Shown piece by piece: positions 1 to 7,115 of a stretch of DNA of 44,406 bases. Location: the NCBI GenBank assembly GCA_947626915.1, contig CANQUA010000020.1:1-44406 (forward strand), read 5' to 3'. The DNA is from an uncultured Lachnospiraceae bacterium (GTDB lineage: Bacteria; Bacillota; Clostridia; Lachnospirales; Lachnospiraceae). A program made the position numbers and the translations under genes. The notes under the pieces were generated by a model. It was not told the DNA's origin and did not search any database. It saw only the letters and a program-made list of their open reading frames with translations. The first letter of the stretch is position 1. Every line of letters begins with the position of its first letter.

Positions 1-622
1 GGGGGCCGACCCAGGGATTGGGTTTGCCGGTCAGATAGATGGCGATGACGCCGGGATAGCTGTTATCCCAGGTGTCGCCCAGGATCTGCTTATCCAGCTC
101 GCCGCCGCCCTCGCCGACGGCCATGGTGCCCAGGGCGCCGTAGCGGGTGTGGGAATCGGAACCCAGGATCATCTTGCCGCACCCGGCGTACATTTCACGC
201 ATGAACTGATGGATGACCGCCACATGCGGGGGAACGAAGATGCCTCCGTACTTCTTTGCGGAAGTCAGGCCAAACATGTGGTCATCCTCGTTGATGGTTC
301 CGCCTACCGCGTTCAGGGAGTTGTGGCAGCAGGTCAATACGTAAGGCATCGGGAACGTATCCATGCCTGACGCTCTCGCCGTCTGGATGATGCCTACATA
401 TGTAATGTCGTGGGATGTCAGGGCGTCGAACTTGATCTGCAGATTCTCCATATCGCTGCTCTGATTGTGCGCTTTCAGGATTCCGTAGGCGATCGTTCCT
501 TTTTTCGCCTCTTCCCTGCTCACGGCCCTGCCGGTCAGCGCGGTTACTTTTGCGGCTTCGCTCTCCGGGACTACCTCCGTACCATTCACCAGATAAACTC
601 CGCCATCGTACAACTTAACCAT
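1..622 (-). CDS. Aconitase-family hydratase (YbhJ-like), C-terminus beyond window
   Basis: About 207 codons are present and the gene runs off the left edge. I read it directly from the minus strand, starting at ATG 620-622 with a perfect AGGAGG seven to eight bases upstream. The protein has the aconitase-superfamily signature [12 protein letters not shown] near residue 150, followed by a Gly-rich AVGEGGGEL stretch. An earlier [12 protein letters not shown] segment may supply a cluster cysteine. Members of this superfamily use a [4Fe-4S] cluster to dehydrate and rehydrate hydroxy-acids. The closest family I recognise is the uncharacterised E. coli YbhJ group, which also sits beside a LysR-type gene. 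The substrate is unknown, probably a tricarboxylate or related hydroxy-acid. The divergent LysR gene at 828 shares the upstream region and is the obvious candidate regulator. Family call is firm; substrate is not. Confidence 0.85.
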   Translation of the reverse strand, partial: MVKLYDGGVYLVNGTEVVPESEAAKVTALTGRAVSREEAKKGTIAYGILKAHNQSSDMENLQIKFDALTSHDITYVGIIQTARASGMDTFPMPYVLTCCHNSLNAVGGTINEDDHMFGLTSAKKYGGIFVPPHVAVIHQFMREMYAGCGKMILGSDSHTRYGALGTMAVGEGGGELDKQILGDTWDNSYPGVIAIYLTGKPNPWVGP

Positions 623-682
623 GTAAATACCTCCTGCATGTGATTTTTTCGAGTAACTTTACGTTATCTCTCTGTTGCATTT

Positions 683-711
683 ATCTTAACACAGCGTTAT
701 AATATTGTAAA
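683..711 (-). promoter_or_regulatory. Sigma-A type promoter for the aconitase-family gene
   Basis: On the minus strand, TTTACA (706-711) and TAAGAT (683-688) are separated by 17 bp, about 60 bp upstream of the start codon. The -35 end touches the palindromic half-sites at 699-730, so a regulator bound there would contact RNA polymerase. Confidence 0.5.
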
Positions 712-730
712 ATATTATATACATAATATT
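699..730. promoter_or_regulatory. Candidate LysR operator: three phased half-sites
   Basis: ATAATATT at 699-706, its reverse complement AATATTAT at 711-718 and ATAATATT again at 723-730 start exactly 12 bp apart. The first pair forms a 20-bp inverted repeat with a 4-bp spacer, which contains the T-N11-A geometry typical of LysR sites. It lies between the divergent hydratase and LysR genes. The binding protein is inferred. Confidence 0.55.
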
Positions 731-827
731 GTTGATAGGTTTTTCCTATATATGCCGGGATATGCGGCGGACTGCTTCCCCCCGCTCCGTTTCCCATTCA
801 ACCATGCACGAAAGCCGAGGAACCTTT

Positions 828-1754
828 ATGACCAACCGTGAACTTCTGTACGTCAAAACCATCGCCGATGAAAAAAACATCACCGCCGCGGCCAAAAAAC
901 TCTACGTAGCCCAGCCGTCCTTAAGCCAGGCGCTCCAGAGACTGGAAGAACAGCTGGGGACGCCCCTGTTCAAGCGGACCACCGGGGGACTCCTGCCGAC
1001 CTATGCTGGGGAACGCTACTACCACATGGCCTGTCAGGTCCTGAAAATCTACGAAAATTTCGAGATCGAGATCAGCGACATCAATAATCTGAAAACCGGC
1101 CGTATCCACGCGGGCATCACCAACCATCTGGGCGCTTTGCTTCTGCCTCAGACCATGAAACGGTTTCGCCAAATCTGTCCGTTCGTCGAAGTCAATGTGA
1201 CGGAGGAAACCACGGCCGTCCTGGAAAAACGCCTGCTGACCGGCGAACTGGATTTCGTCGTCATGCACGCTCCCGCCCAGGTCCAGGAAACCCGGATCCG
1301 GTACGAAGTCCTGCAGCGGGATCCGTTCGTCGTCGTGCTGCCGCCGGATCACCCGCTGATTGCCCGGGCCCGCGTCACGGAGCAGGCCCCTTATCCGATC
1401 CTGGACATCCGGCTGCTGCAGGACCAGCCCATGATCCGCTTAAGTCCCGAACAGCGGATCCGCCAGGTCACGGACGCCGTCCTGAAACGCGCCGGCATCC
1501 GTCAGGTCCGGACGGTCATGACGCTGAAAAATCACACGACGGCCCAGCTCCTGGCCGCCCAGGGCATCGGCGTCACCATGGTTCCCCTCGAATACTCCCG
1601 CCTGACCGTGGAGCGCAGCACGCCGGTGCTGCTGTCCATCGAGGAACGCTACAAAGCCTGGTGGGAACTGTGCATCGCCACCACAGACGAAAACTTCCTT
1701 TCCAGGGCCGATCAGCTTTTTATCCGGTGCATGAAAGAATGTATTGCAGGTTGA
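828..1754 (+). CDS. LysR-family transcriptional regulator 1
   Basis: The protein has 308 residues when started at ATG 828, which follows a GAGG site; an upstream in-frame ATG at 729 would add an unlikely 33-residue tail. The N-terminal winged helix-turn-helix occupies about residues 1-60 and carries the LysR pattern ITAAAKKLYVAQPSLSQALQRLE. The remainder is a type 2 periplasmic-binding-protein-like effector domain. Length is normal for the family. Divergent orientation to the aconitase-family gene, with a palindromic cluster between, suggests it controls that gene and itself. The effector is not deducible, although a hydroxy-acid or tricarboxylate would suit the neighbour. It resembles the next LysR gene, so the two may be an old tandem duplication. 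Confidence 0.9.
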   Translation: MTNRELLYVKTIADEKNITAAAKKLYVAQPSLSQALQRLEEQLGTPLFKRTTGGLLPTYAGERYYHMACQVLKIYENFEIEISDINNLKTGRIHAGITNHLGALLLPQTMKRFRQICPFVEVNVTEETTAVLEKRLLTGELDFVVMHAPAQVQETRIRYEVLQRDPFVVVLPPDHPLIARARVTEQAPYPILDIRLLQDQPMIRLSPEQRIRQVTDAVLKRAGIRQVRTVMTLKNHTTAQLLAAQGIGVTMVPLEYSRLTVERSTPVLLSIEERYKAWWELCIATTDENFLSRADQLFIRCMKECIAG

Positions 1755-1779
1755 AATAAAGATTTCTTTATGATATACT
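1751..1779 (+). promoter_or_regulatory. Promoter of LysR 2 with embedded palindrome
   Basis: TTGAAA (1751-1756) and TATACT (1774-1779) are spaced by 17 bp. The -35 overlaps the stop codon of the upstream LysR gene. The spacer holds the inverted repeat ATAAAGATTTCTTTAT (1756-1771), well placed as an operator, possibly for autoregulation. All elements are seen in sequence; function is inferred. Confidence 0.6.
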
Positions 1780-1815
1780 TTTTTTATCAAATTACGCCGA
1801 TTCGGAGAATGGATT

Positions 1816-2733
1816 ATGAATACCAAGCACGCCCAATATATGCTGACGATCCTGCAGGAAGGCAGCATTACCGCCGCAGCACGCAAGCTCTATGTTTCCC
1901 AGCCGTCCCTCAGCCAGATGGTCAAACTGGTGGAAAATAATCTCGGTATGCCGATCTTTAACCGCAATACCGATCCCCTGACCCTGACCTACGCCGGCGA
2001 AAAATATATGGAAGCGGCGCGGATGATCCTGACCATCAACAGCAATCTCCAGAAAGAGATCGACGAGATCAGCCACGAAGACCACGGCACGATCCATCTG
2101 GGGATCCCGGTCCAGAGGGCCATGCAGGTGATGCCCTATGTTCTGCCCCGCTTCATCCGGGACTATCCCCACGTAGACGTGCAGATCCGCGAATTCGGCT
2201 CCGCCACCATCGAGACCATGGTCTTAGAGGGAGACGTGGATTTTGCGTGTCTGACCACCTATCCCCGCCATGAAGAACTGGAATATATCCTGGTGGAACA
2301 TGAAGATCTGGTGCTTCTGACCGGTCAGAATTCCGCTATCGCCAGACGGATCCCCGCGGGCACTCCCATCGACATCACCGAGGCCAAGGACGAGATGTTC
2401 ATCAATATCAAATCCGGCCACAGCGTCCGCACCACCCAGGACCTGCTGTTTATCCGGAAAGATATGAAGCCGAAGGTTCTGCTGGAGACCATGAGCATCG
2501 AGGTCGCCAAACGGACCGCCGTCGCCTGCAACGCCGTGATGATCTGTCCCCAGAATTACATCGAGATGACGCCGGAGCTGCTGCCCCACTGCGTCATGTA
2601 CCCGCTGACCGATATCGGCGACCGGAAACGCTGCTTCTATATCTGCTACCGCAAGGACCGCTATCTGCCCAAATATATGCGGGATTTCATCGGAATTCTG
2701 ACAGAGAAAAAAGACCCGTTCATCGCAGAGTGA
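1816..2733 (+). CDS. LysR-family transcriptional regulator 2
   Basis: The protein has 305 residues. Residues 1-60 form the winged helix-turn-helix (GSITAAARKLYVSQPSLSQMVKLVE) and the rest is the effector-binding fold. It lies 61 bp after the first LysR gene but has its own well-formed promoter, so it need not be co-transcribed. Its stop codon is only 10 bp from the convergent stop of the chromate transporter gene, leaving no room for a separate terminator. Target genes are not evident. The CHR pair is convergent rather than divergent, so the usual LysR logic points instead to itself, the first LysR gene or a distant locus. Confidence 0.9.
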   Translation: MNTKHAQYMLTILQEGSITAAARKLYVSQPSLSQMVKLVENNLGMPIFNRNTDPLTLTYAGEKYMEAARMILTINSNLQKEIDEISHEDHGTIHLGIPVQRAMQVMPYVLPRFIRDYPHVDVQIREFGSATIETMVLEGDVDFACLTTYPRHEELEYILVEHEDLVLLTGQNSAIARRIPAGTPIDITEAKDEMFINIKSGHSVRTTQDLLFIRKDMKPKVLLETMSIEVAKRTAVACNAVMICPQNYIEMTPELLPHCVMYPLTDIGDRKRCFYICYRKDRYLPKYMRDFIGILTEKKDPFIAE

Positions 2734-2743
2734 CCGCTTCCTT

Positions 2744-3313
2744 TTATCCCAGCAGAAGCCCCAGGGCCGCCGCGATCAGGATGGTCTTCGGGATCGACAG
2801 CTTAAACTTCATCAGCAGCACGCCGCTGATCACCGCGATCAGGACCAGATTCCAGGAGACCGCGCCGAACACCGTTCCCAGAGACCAGGCCGCCGGATTC
2901 AGCGCGCCGTCCGCCAGAAACGTGGAAACGCTCAGCGTCACGCCCGCGGCGGCCAGCATACCGAGACTGGCGGGACGCACGCCCCGCATGGCGCTTTCCA
3001 GCAGCTTGTTCCCTTTCAGGCGCAGGATAAAATGCGCCGCGGCCAGAGAAAGCGTCAGGGACGGCATCATCACGCCCAGGCTGGCGACCGCCGCCCCCGG
3101 GATTCCCGCGGTCCTGAGCCCCACGAACGTCGCGCAGTTAATTCCCAGCGACCCCGGCGTCATCTCCGCCACAGCCACGATGTCCATCACCTCAGACGCC
3201 GTCATCCAGCCGTACCGCAGCACCTCGTCGTTGATGACCGGTATCATGGTCATGCCGCCGAAGCTGCAGAAGCCTATTTTCATGAAAGAAAGAAACAATC
3301 TAAGATAGATCAT
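2744..3313 (-). CDS. Chromate transporter family (CHR), half-size subunit B
   Basis: A 189-residue membrane protein of the CHR superfamily, the short (about 190 residue) type that works as a pair with a second half-size protein. The N-terminal FMKIGFCSFGGMTMIP is the usual CHR signature, and PGSLGINCATFVG with hydrophobic segments follows. It overlaps the upstream partner by 14 bases, a sign of translational coupling. CHR proteins export chromate in some bacteria, but many homologues, especially gut Clostridia pairs, have no demonstrated substrate and may move other oxyanions. Nothing here (no reductase, no sulfate genes) points to chromate specifically. Confidence 0.85.
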   Translation of the reverse strand: MIYLRLFLSFMKIGFCSFGGMTMIPVINDEVLRYGWMTASEVMDIVAVAEMTPGSLGINCATFVGLRTAGIPGAAVASLGVMMPSLTLSLAAAHFILRLKGNKLLESAMRGVRPASLGMLAAAGVTLSVSTFLADGALNPAAWSLGTVFGAVSWNLVLIAVISGVLLMKFKLSIPKTILIAAALGLLLG

Positions 3314-3860
3314 CGTTTATCCTCCCTCTCCAGACCAGAAGCCCGATCGCCAGCGCGATCACGATCACCAGCAGCTTGCTGAAATTCGTAAATGTGCAGA
3401 CCAGAAAACTGACGGTCAGCAGCACAACGGCCGACTTCCCTTTCAGGGCCGTGGGCCACATCCGGACGCAGGCGCTCAGAATGATCGGGATCACCACGCT
3501 CCGCACGCCGCTCAGCACCTTCGCCACATAAACGTTATCCCGCAGCGCCCCGTAAAAATAAGTGACCACCGCGATCGCCAGAAGCGCCGGCAGCGACAGG
3601 CCCACGGCCGCCACCGCCGCGCCCGCCGCTCCGGCCATGGCATAGCCCGAAAAGACCGACATATTGATAATCATGATCCCCGGAAAGGACTTCGCCAGCG
3701 ACATATAATCGATGATCTGATCCTCCGTCATCCATTTCCGCTTGTCCACAAACTCATTCTGCATCTGCGCAATGATGCTCCAGCCGCCGCCGAAGGTAAA
3801 CAGGCCGATCTTAAACATCGTGCAAAAGATCGCAAGCAGCCGATTTCCTTTCTTCTCCAC
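3300..3860 (-). CDS. Chromate transporter family (CHR), half-size subunit A
   Basis: A 186-residue membrane protein, first gene of the CHR pair. The signature FKIGLFTFGGGWSIIAQ lies near residues 16-32, with SLAKSFPGIMIINMSVFSGYAMAG after it; both halves match the CHR fold. The start is GTG at 3858-3860; no in-frame ATG sits near a ribosome site, and AAAGGA lies about ten bases upstream. The two proteins probably form one transporter with inverted topology. Upstream is a 400-bp non-coding stretch shared with the divergent CitX-CitG gene. Confidence 0.85.
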   Translation of the reverse strand: MEKKGNRLLAIFCTMFKIGLFTFGGGWSIIAQMQNEFVDKRKWMTEDQIIDYMSLAKSFPGIMIINMSVFSGYAMAGAAGAAVAAVGLSLPALLAIAVVTYFYGALRDNVYVAKVLSGVRSVVIPIILSACVRMWPTALKGKSAVVLLTVSFLVCTFTNFSKLLVIVIALAIGLLVWRGRINDDLS

Positions 3861-3998
3861 CGTATGCGCCGTCCTTTCATTCCGATTTGCAGGGCTCCGC
3901 CCGCTTTGTATCTTCCATTAAGATTACCTCTTTTTTCATCATCGGTCAAATAGCTAAATCCATATAACAGCCATAACCAAAAACTATACCGGTTCCGG

Positions 3999-4230
3999 TC
4001 AGAATGAAAAACGAATGGCCGGAATAACCTTTCCGCTATAAGAGCCATAGATGATTATGTATTTGCTTTCCCCTGCCATTTCTATTATAATGTTTGGACA
4101 AGAAGCATTTGCTTGTGTTCGGATCACTTCTGCCAGACCCTCGTCGGTATGGGATAAGGATTTCACATAAGTCGCACGATCTTTAATCCAATTTTCTGCC
4201 AGAAAATCACGGAGCCTTTTCTCATGCCGC
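3999..4230 (-). pseudogene. Possible remnant of an unrecognised coding sequence
   Basis: One minus-strand frame is open from inside the citXG 5' end to a TGA at 3999-4001. It encodes a protein-like stretch (for example NWIKDRATYVKSLSHTDEGL, then ASCPNIIIEMAGESKYIIIY). There is no ATG with a ribosome site. The stretch is clearly more AT-rich than its neighbours, as expected for a decayed or acquired fragment. I do not recognise the family. It could be chance, since it also covers the citXG promoter region. Confidence 0.25.
4063..4091 (+). promoter_or_regulatory. Promoter for citXG
   Basis: TTGCTT (4063-4068), 17-bp spacer and a perfect TATAAT (4086-4091). This leaves a leader of about 170 bases before the start codon. 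The leader contains ATTTTCTGCCAGAAAAT at 4191-4207, an 8-bp inverted repeat around one base, which could be an operator or a small hairpin. The rest of 3861-4268 shows nothing else recognisable apart from the possible remnant listed separately. Confidence 0.5.
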
Positions 4231-4268
4231 CCCGCAGGGCCGGAAGAATCAGACGGAGGAAAACATTC

Positions 4269-5660
4269 ATGGAAGACGTCAGTTTAATGGAAATGCTGAA
4301 CGCGAGAGAAATGCGGCGCCGGCTGCAGGATCAGCTGCTTGATGCCCATAAAAAGCCGCTGATCTGCCTGACCCTGAATATACCGGGGCCCGTTAAGGTA
4401 CTGCCCGGCGTTCCGGATGCCTTTGAGACAGGACGCGGACGAATCGAAACCATTCTGCAGAAACACCGGATTCCGACGCTCCGCTCAGAGGCCGTCCGGG
4501 CCAAAACCGGTTATGAAGCCTTTTACTGCATCGACGCTTCCGCCGAGGCCGCCAAAGCCCTGATGATATCCATCGAGGACGCGGACCGCCTGGGGCGTCT
4601 TTTTGATATCGACGTTCTGCGCGCAGACGGCGTCAAGGTCTCCCGCGAGGAGCTGGGCTTTCCGCCCCGGCGCTGCCTGCTCTGCGGCGAACCGGCCCAT
4701 GTATGCAGCCGGAGCCGCCGGCACAGCGTGGCGGAACTGACCGCCGAGATCCGGCGCATCCTGCTGCCCTTCACCATCGCCGGCCAAATCGAGGCTGCCC
4801 TGCTGGCTGAGGTTTCCGCCACTCCGAAGCCCGGTCTGGTGGATCTCCATGACAACGGGGCCCATACGGACATGTGCTTCGATACCTTTGCCGCCAGCGC
4901 CGGGGCCATTTCTCCCTGGCTGGCCCGGATGTTTGAGACCGGATACCTCTGGAACGGGCCTCAGGACGAGCTTTTCCCGGCGATCCGCCCCATCGGCATC
5001 CGGGCGGAACAGGCTATGTTCGCGGCCACCGGCGGCGTCAATACCCACAAGGGCATGATCTTCTCCCTGGGAATCATCGCCGCGGCTTTGGGGCTGTGGC
5101 TCCGCACCTCCCCAGGTCCTTTTTCCGCCGGCGCCGTCCTCTCCCTGGCAGGCGAACTCTGCCGCGACAGCCTGGAACAGGATTTCGCAGCGATCCGGCT
5201 CCGCAAGCCCGCGACCCACGGGGAGATCCTGTATCAGAGCTGCGGCCTGAAAGGGATCCGCGGCGAAGCCCAGGCCGGGTTCCCGTCGATCCGCTGGATC
5301 GCTCTCCCCGCCATGGAACGCGCCAAGGCCGCCGGCCTCAGCGACAATGACGCCGCCCTCGATACGCTCCTGGCCCTGATGGCGGAGGTAGACGATACCA
5401 ACGTTCTGATCCGCACCGGCCCCAGGGAGCTCGCCTACGCCAAGGCCGAGGCAAGCCGGATCCTAAAGCTGGGAGGAGCCGCGTCAGAAACGGGGAAAAA
5501 GGAGCTTGCGCTTTTAAACGAGCGGTTCATTCAGTTGAATCTAAGCCCGGGCGGCTGCGCGGATCTTCTGGCAATCACGATCTTTCTGTGGGATCTTGCT
5601 GCCTATACGCTGAATCCGTCGGCCGGAACAGATCCGTCCCGCAGCGGTGCGGACAGCTGA
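4269..5660 (+). CDS. citXG: CitX-CitG fusion: prosthetic group synthesis and transfer for citrate lyase type enzymes
   Basis: 463 residues from ATG 4269, which follows GGAGGA with 8-base spacing. Residues 1 to about 165 match CitX (apo-citrate lyase phosphoribosyl-dephospho-CoA transferase), with LTLNIPGP near the start and RLFDIDVL followed by PPRRCLLCGEPAHVCSRSR. Residues from about 175 match CitG (triphosphoribosyl-dephospho-CoA synthase), with SATPKPGLVDLHDNGAH and GGVNTHKGMIFSLG. CitG makes the 2'-(5''-triphosphoribosyl)-3'-dephospho-CoA group and CitX attaches it to the acyl carrier subunit CitD; fused forms are known. No citD, citE or citF is in the window, so the target enzyme must be encoded elsewhere, or beyond the left edge near the hydratase gene. 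Cytoplasmic. Confidence 0.9.
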   Translation: MEDVSLMEMLNAREMRRRLQDQLLDAHKKPLICLTLNIPGPVKVLPGVPDAFETGRGRIETILQKHRIPTLRSEAVRAKTGYEAFYCIDASAEAAKALMISIEDADRLGRLFDIDVLRADGVKVSREELGFPPRRCLLCGEPAHVCSRSRRHSVAELTAEIRRILLPFTIAGQIEAALLAEVSATPKPGLVDLHDNGAHTDMCFDTFAASAGAISPWLARMFETGYLWNGPQDELFPAIRPIGIRAEQAMFAATGGVNTHKGMIFSLGIIAAALGLWLRTSPGPFSAGAVLSLAGELCRDSLEQDFAAIRLRKPATHGEILYQSCGLKGIRGEAQAGFPSIRWIALPAMERAKAAGLSDNDAALDTLLALMAEVDDTNVLIRTGPRELAYAKAEASRILKLGGAASETGKKELALLNERFIQLNLSPGGCADLLAITIFLWDLAAYTLNPSAGTDPSRSGADS

Positions 5661-5670
5661 CCGGTTCCCG

Positions 5671-6534
5671 TTATTCTTTCAGGCAGAGGAACGCCGCCAG
5701 GTTTCCCCGCTCCCTGCCAAAGGTCCTGTGGGAAAACAGGTAATCGGGATTGCAGTGGGTGCAGAGATCCGTCGTCTGGATCTGCCCGGCCGGCACCCCC
5801 GCCTCCTGCAGCACGATCTCATTGGCGCGCCACAGATCCAGCTGGTACTTTCCGTTTCCCTTGCTGTCATAGAGTTCCGGCCAGCAGCAGGCGTCGTATT
5901 CCCGCCGAAACGCTTCCGCCACTTCCTCCCCCACTTCATAGCAGTCCCGGCAGATGCTGGGGCCGATGCAGCAGAGAACGTCGGCCGGCTCCGTGCCGAA
6001 CTCCCGGTTCATCGCCTCCAGAGTCGCCCGTCCCATCCTGGCCGCGGTTCCCCGCCAGCCGGAATGGCTGAGCCCGATGGCCCTGTGCACCGGGTCCAGG
6101 AAATAAAGCGGCACGCAGTCTGCAAAAAAGGTCACAAGCGTGATCCCCGGCACATCCGTAATCAGGCCGTCCACATCCCTGTAATCCCGTTCCCGGACGA
6201 TCCCCTTTCCCGCGTCCGCCTCCGTGACGCGCCGTACATGGGTCGTATGGGTCTGATAGGACAAAACCATGCGTTCTTCCTCAACGCCCAGCGCCGCGGC
6301 CATCCGCCTGTAATTCTCCCTCACATGTTCCGGACGGTCGCCGGTTGTAAACGTAAAGCTCATCGACGCGTATCTGCCCTCGCTGACGCCGCCCAGGCGC
6401 GTGGAAAAACCCTGGCGCACCAGCCCCGTCTCCTCCAGGAGCGGGAACGACAGATAAGGCGTCTCTCCCGCCCAGACCGTGCGCGGGATGCCGCGCCCAT
6501 TCTTATAGTTCCATGGAATCTGTATTTTCTCCAT
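5671..6534 (-). CDS. pgeF: Peptidoglycan editing factor PgeF (YfiH, multicopper-oxidase-like fold)
   Basis: 287 residues from ATG 6534, chosen because GGGAGG stands six bases upstream; an earlier in-frame start would lack a site. The family motifs are clear: SYQTHTTHV, the VDGLITD segment, FFADCVPLYF with the metal cysteine, HSGWRGT, then CIGPSI followed by CYEVG. PgeF removes or prevents misincorporation of residues other than L-alanine in peptidoglycan stem peptides; homologues have also been described as purine nucleoside phosphorylases or laccases. It acts in the cytoplasm. It converges on citXG with a 10-bp gap. Its promoter region is shared with the divergent tag gene. Confidence 0.9.
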   Translation of the reverse strand: MEKIQIPWNYKNGRGIPRTVWAGETPYLSFPLLEETGLVRQGFSTRLGGVSEGRYASMSFTFTTGDRPEHVRENYRRMAAALGVEEERMVLSYQTHTTHVRRVTEADAGKGIVRERDYRDVDGLITDVPGITLVTFFADCVPLYFLDPVHRAIGLSHSGWRGTAARMGRATLEAMNREFGTEPADVLCCIGPSICRDCYEVGEEVAEAFRREYDACCWPELYDSKGNGKYQLDLWRANEIVLQEAGVPAGQIQTTDLCTHCNPDYLFSHRTFGRERGNLAAFLCLKE

Positions 6535-6587
6535 TCCTTTCCCTCCCGAACCGAACAAGTGCCTGCCGTAATCTGCAATCCTGACCC

Positions 6588-6599
6588 ATTATACCACAG
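6588..6599 (-). promoter_or_regulatory. Extended -10 promoter of pgeF
   Basis: Minus strand CTGTGGTATAAT, an extended -10 (TG-n-TATAAT) with no good -35. The same 12 bases occur in the opposite orientation at 6874-6885 before the tag leader. Confidence 0.5.
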
Positions 6600-6663
6600 C
6601 GCCGGCTCAGATGCCAGCAAGACCTGGGCCCGTCCGCCGATTTCTGCGATTTCTATGACGGGG

Positions 6664-6695
6664 GAAGGGGACTCGCCCCTTTCCTTTTTTATTTT
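6664..6695 (+). terminator. Orphan rightward intrinsic terminator
   Basis: GAAGGGG, loop ACTCG, CCCCTTTC, then CC and TTTTTTATTTT on the plus strand. No plus-strand gene ends just before it; the nearest rightward gene upstream is citXG, 1 kb away across pgeF. It may stop antisense read-through before tag, or be a leftover. Confidence 0.5.
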
Positions 6696-6873
6696 GCCGA
6701 TAAAACGGATCCTCCCGGGCCGGTTTCTCAGAGAATTTCCTCCCCCGCCCTCTCTCCGTCACCTGGAAAAGCCGGGCAGGATGAAAACGCGCAGCCGCAT
6801 GGGCCGGTTCCGTATTTTGTCCGTGCATTTTATTCGGCCCGATTTTCTTTCCGGATGCGCCAAAAACTGTTTT

Positions 6874-6885
6874 CTGTGGTATAAT
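6874..6885 (+). promoter_or_regulatory. Extended -10 promoter of tag-dinB
   Basis: CTGTGGTATAAT on the plus strand, identical to the pgeF element. No convincing -35. It implies a leader of about 225 bases before the tag start codon. Confidence 0.5.
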
Positions 6886-6916
6886 CGGTTCAGGGACCTG
6901 ATCGGGCAATCGGGGG

Positions 6917-7060
6917 CGGCTGCGAAACAAGGAAGCAGCCGGCGTGAAGGCGGACGGCGGCAAAATCCGGGAACTCCCGGCCAACAGGCCGTTATCCTGC
7001 GTTTCACAGGAACCGAAAGCGCCGGGTATCCGTTCTTTCGGACGGTACCCCCGCCGGCGC
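6917..7060 (+). ncRNA. Structured leader RNA upstream of tag (candidate regulatory RNA)
   Basis: Successive stem-loops can be read: CGGCTGC (6917-6923) with GCAGCCG (6935-6941); CCGGG with CCCGG (6967-6980) and GGCC with GGCC (6979-6990), which compete for two bases; TCCTG with CAGGA (6995-7011); and a long helix from GCGCCGGGTA (7019-7028) to TACCC (7046-7050) and CCGGCGC (7054-7060), closed by TCCG/CGGA with loop TTCTTT. No known riboswitch motif fits. There is no T-run before the gene, so translational control or a merely GC-rich leader are alternatives. Confidence 0.3.
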
Positions 7061-7115
7061 GGACATCCGCGGACGGACCGGTTAAAATGATTCCGACGTA
7101 CAGGAGGAGGAGACT

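Noticed and set aside
6924-6941. AAGGAAGCAGCC in the tag leader, resembling the conserved tip of SRP RNA
   Set aside because: The partner strand and the GUCC-GGAA tetraloop context are missing; the bases are explained by a simple CGGCTGC/GCAGCCG hairpin.
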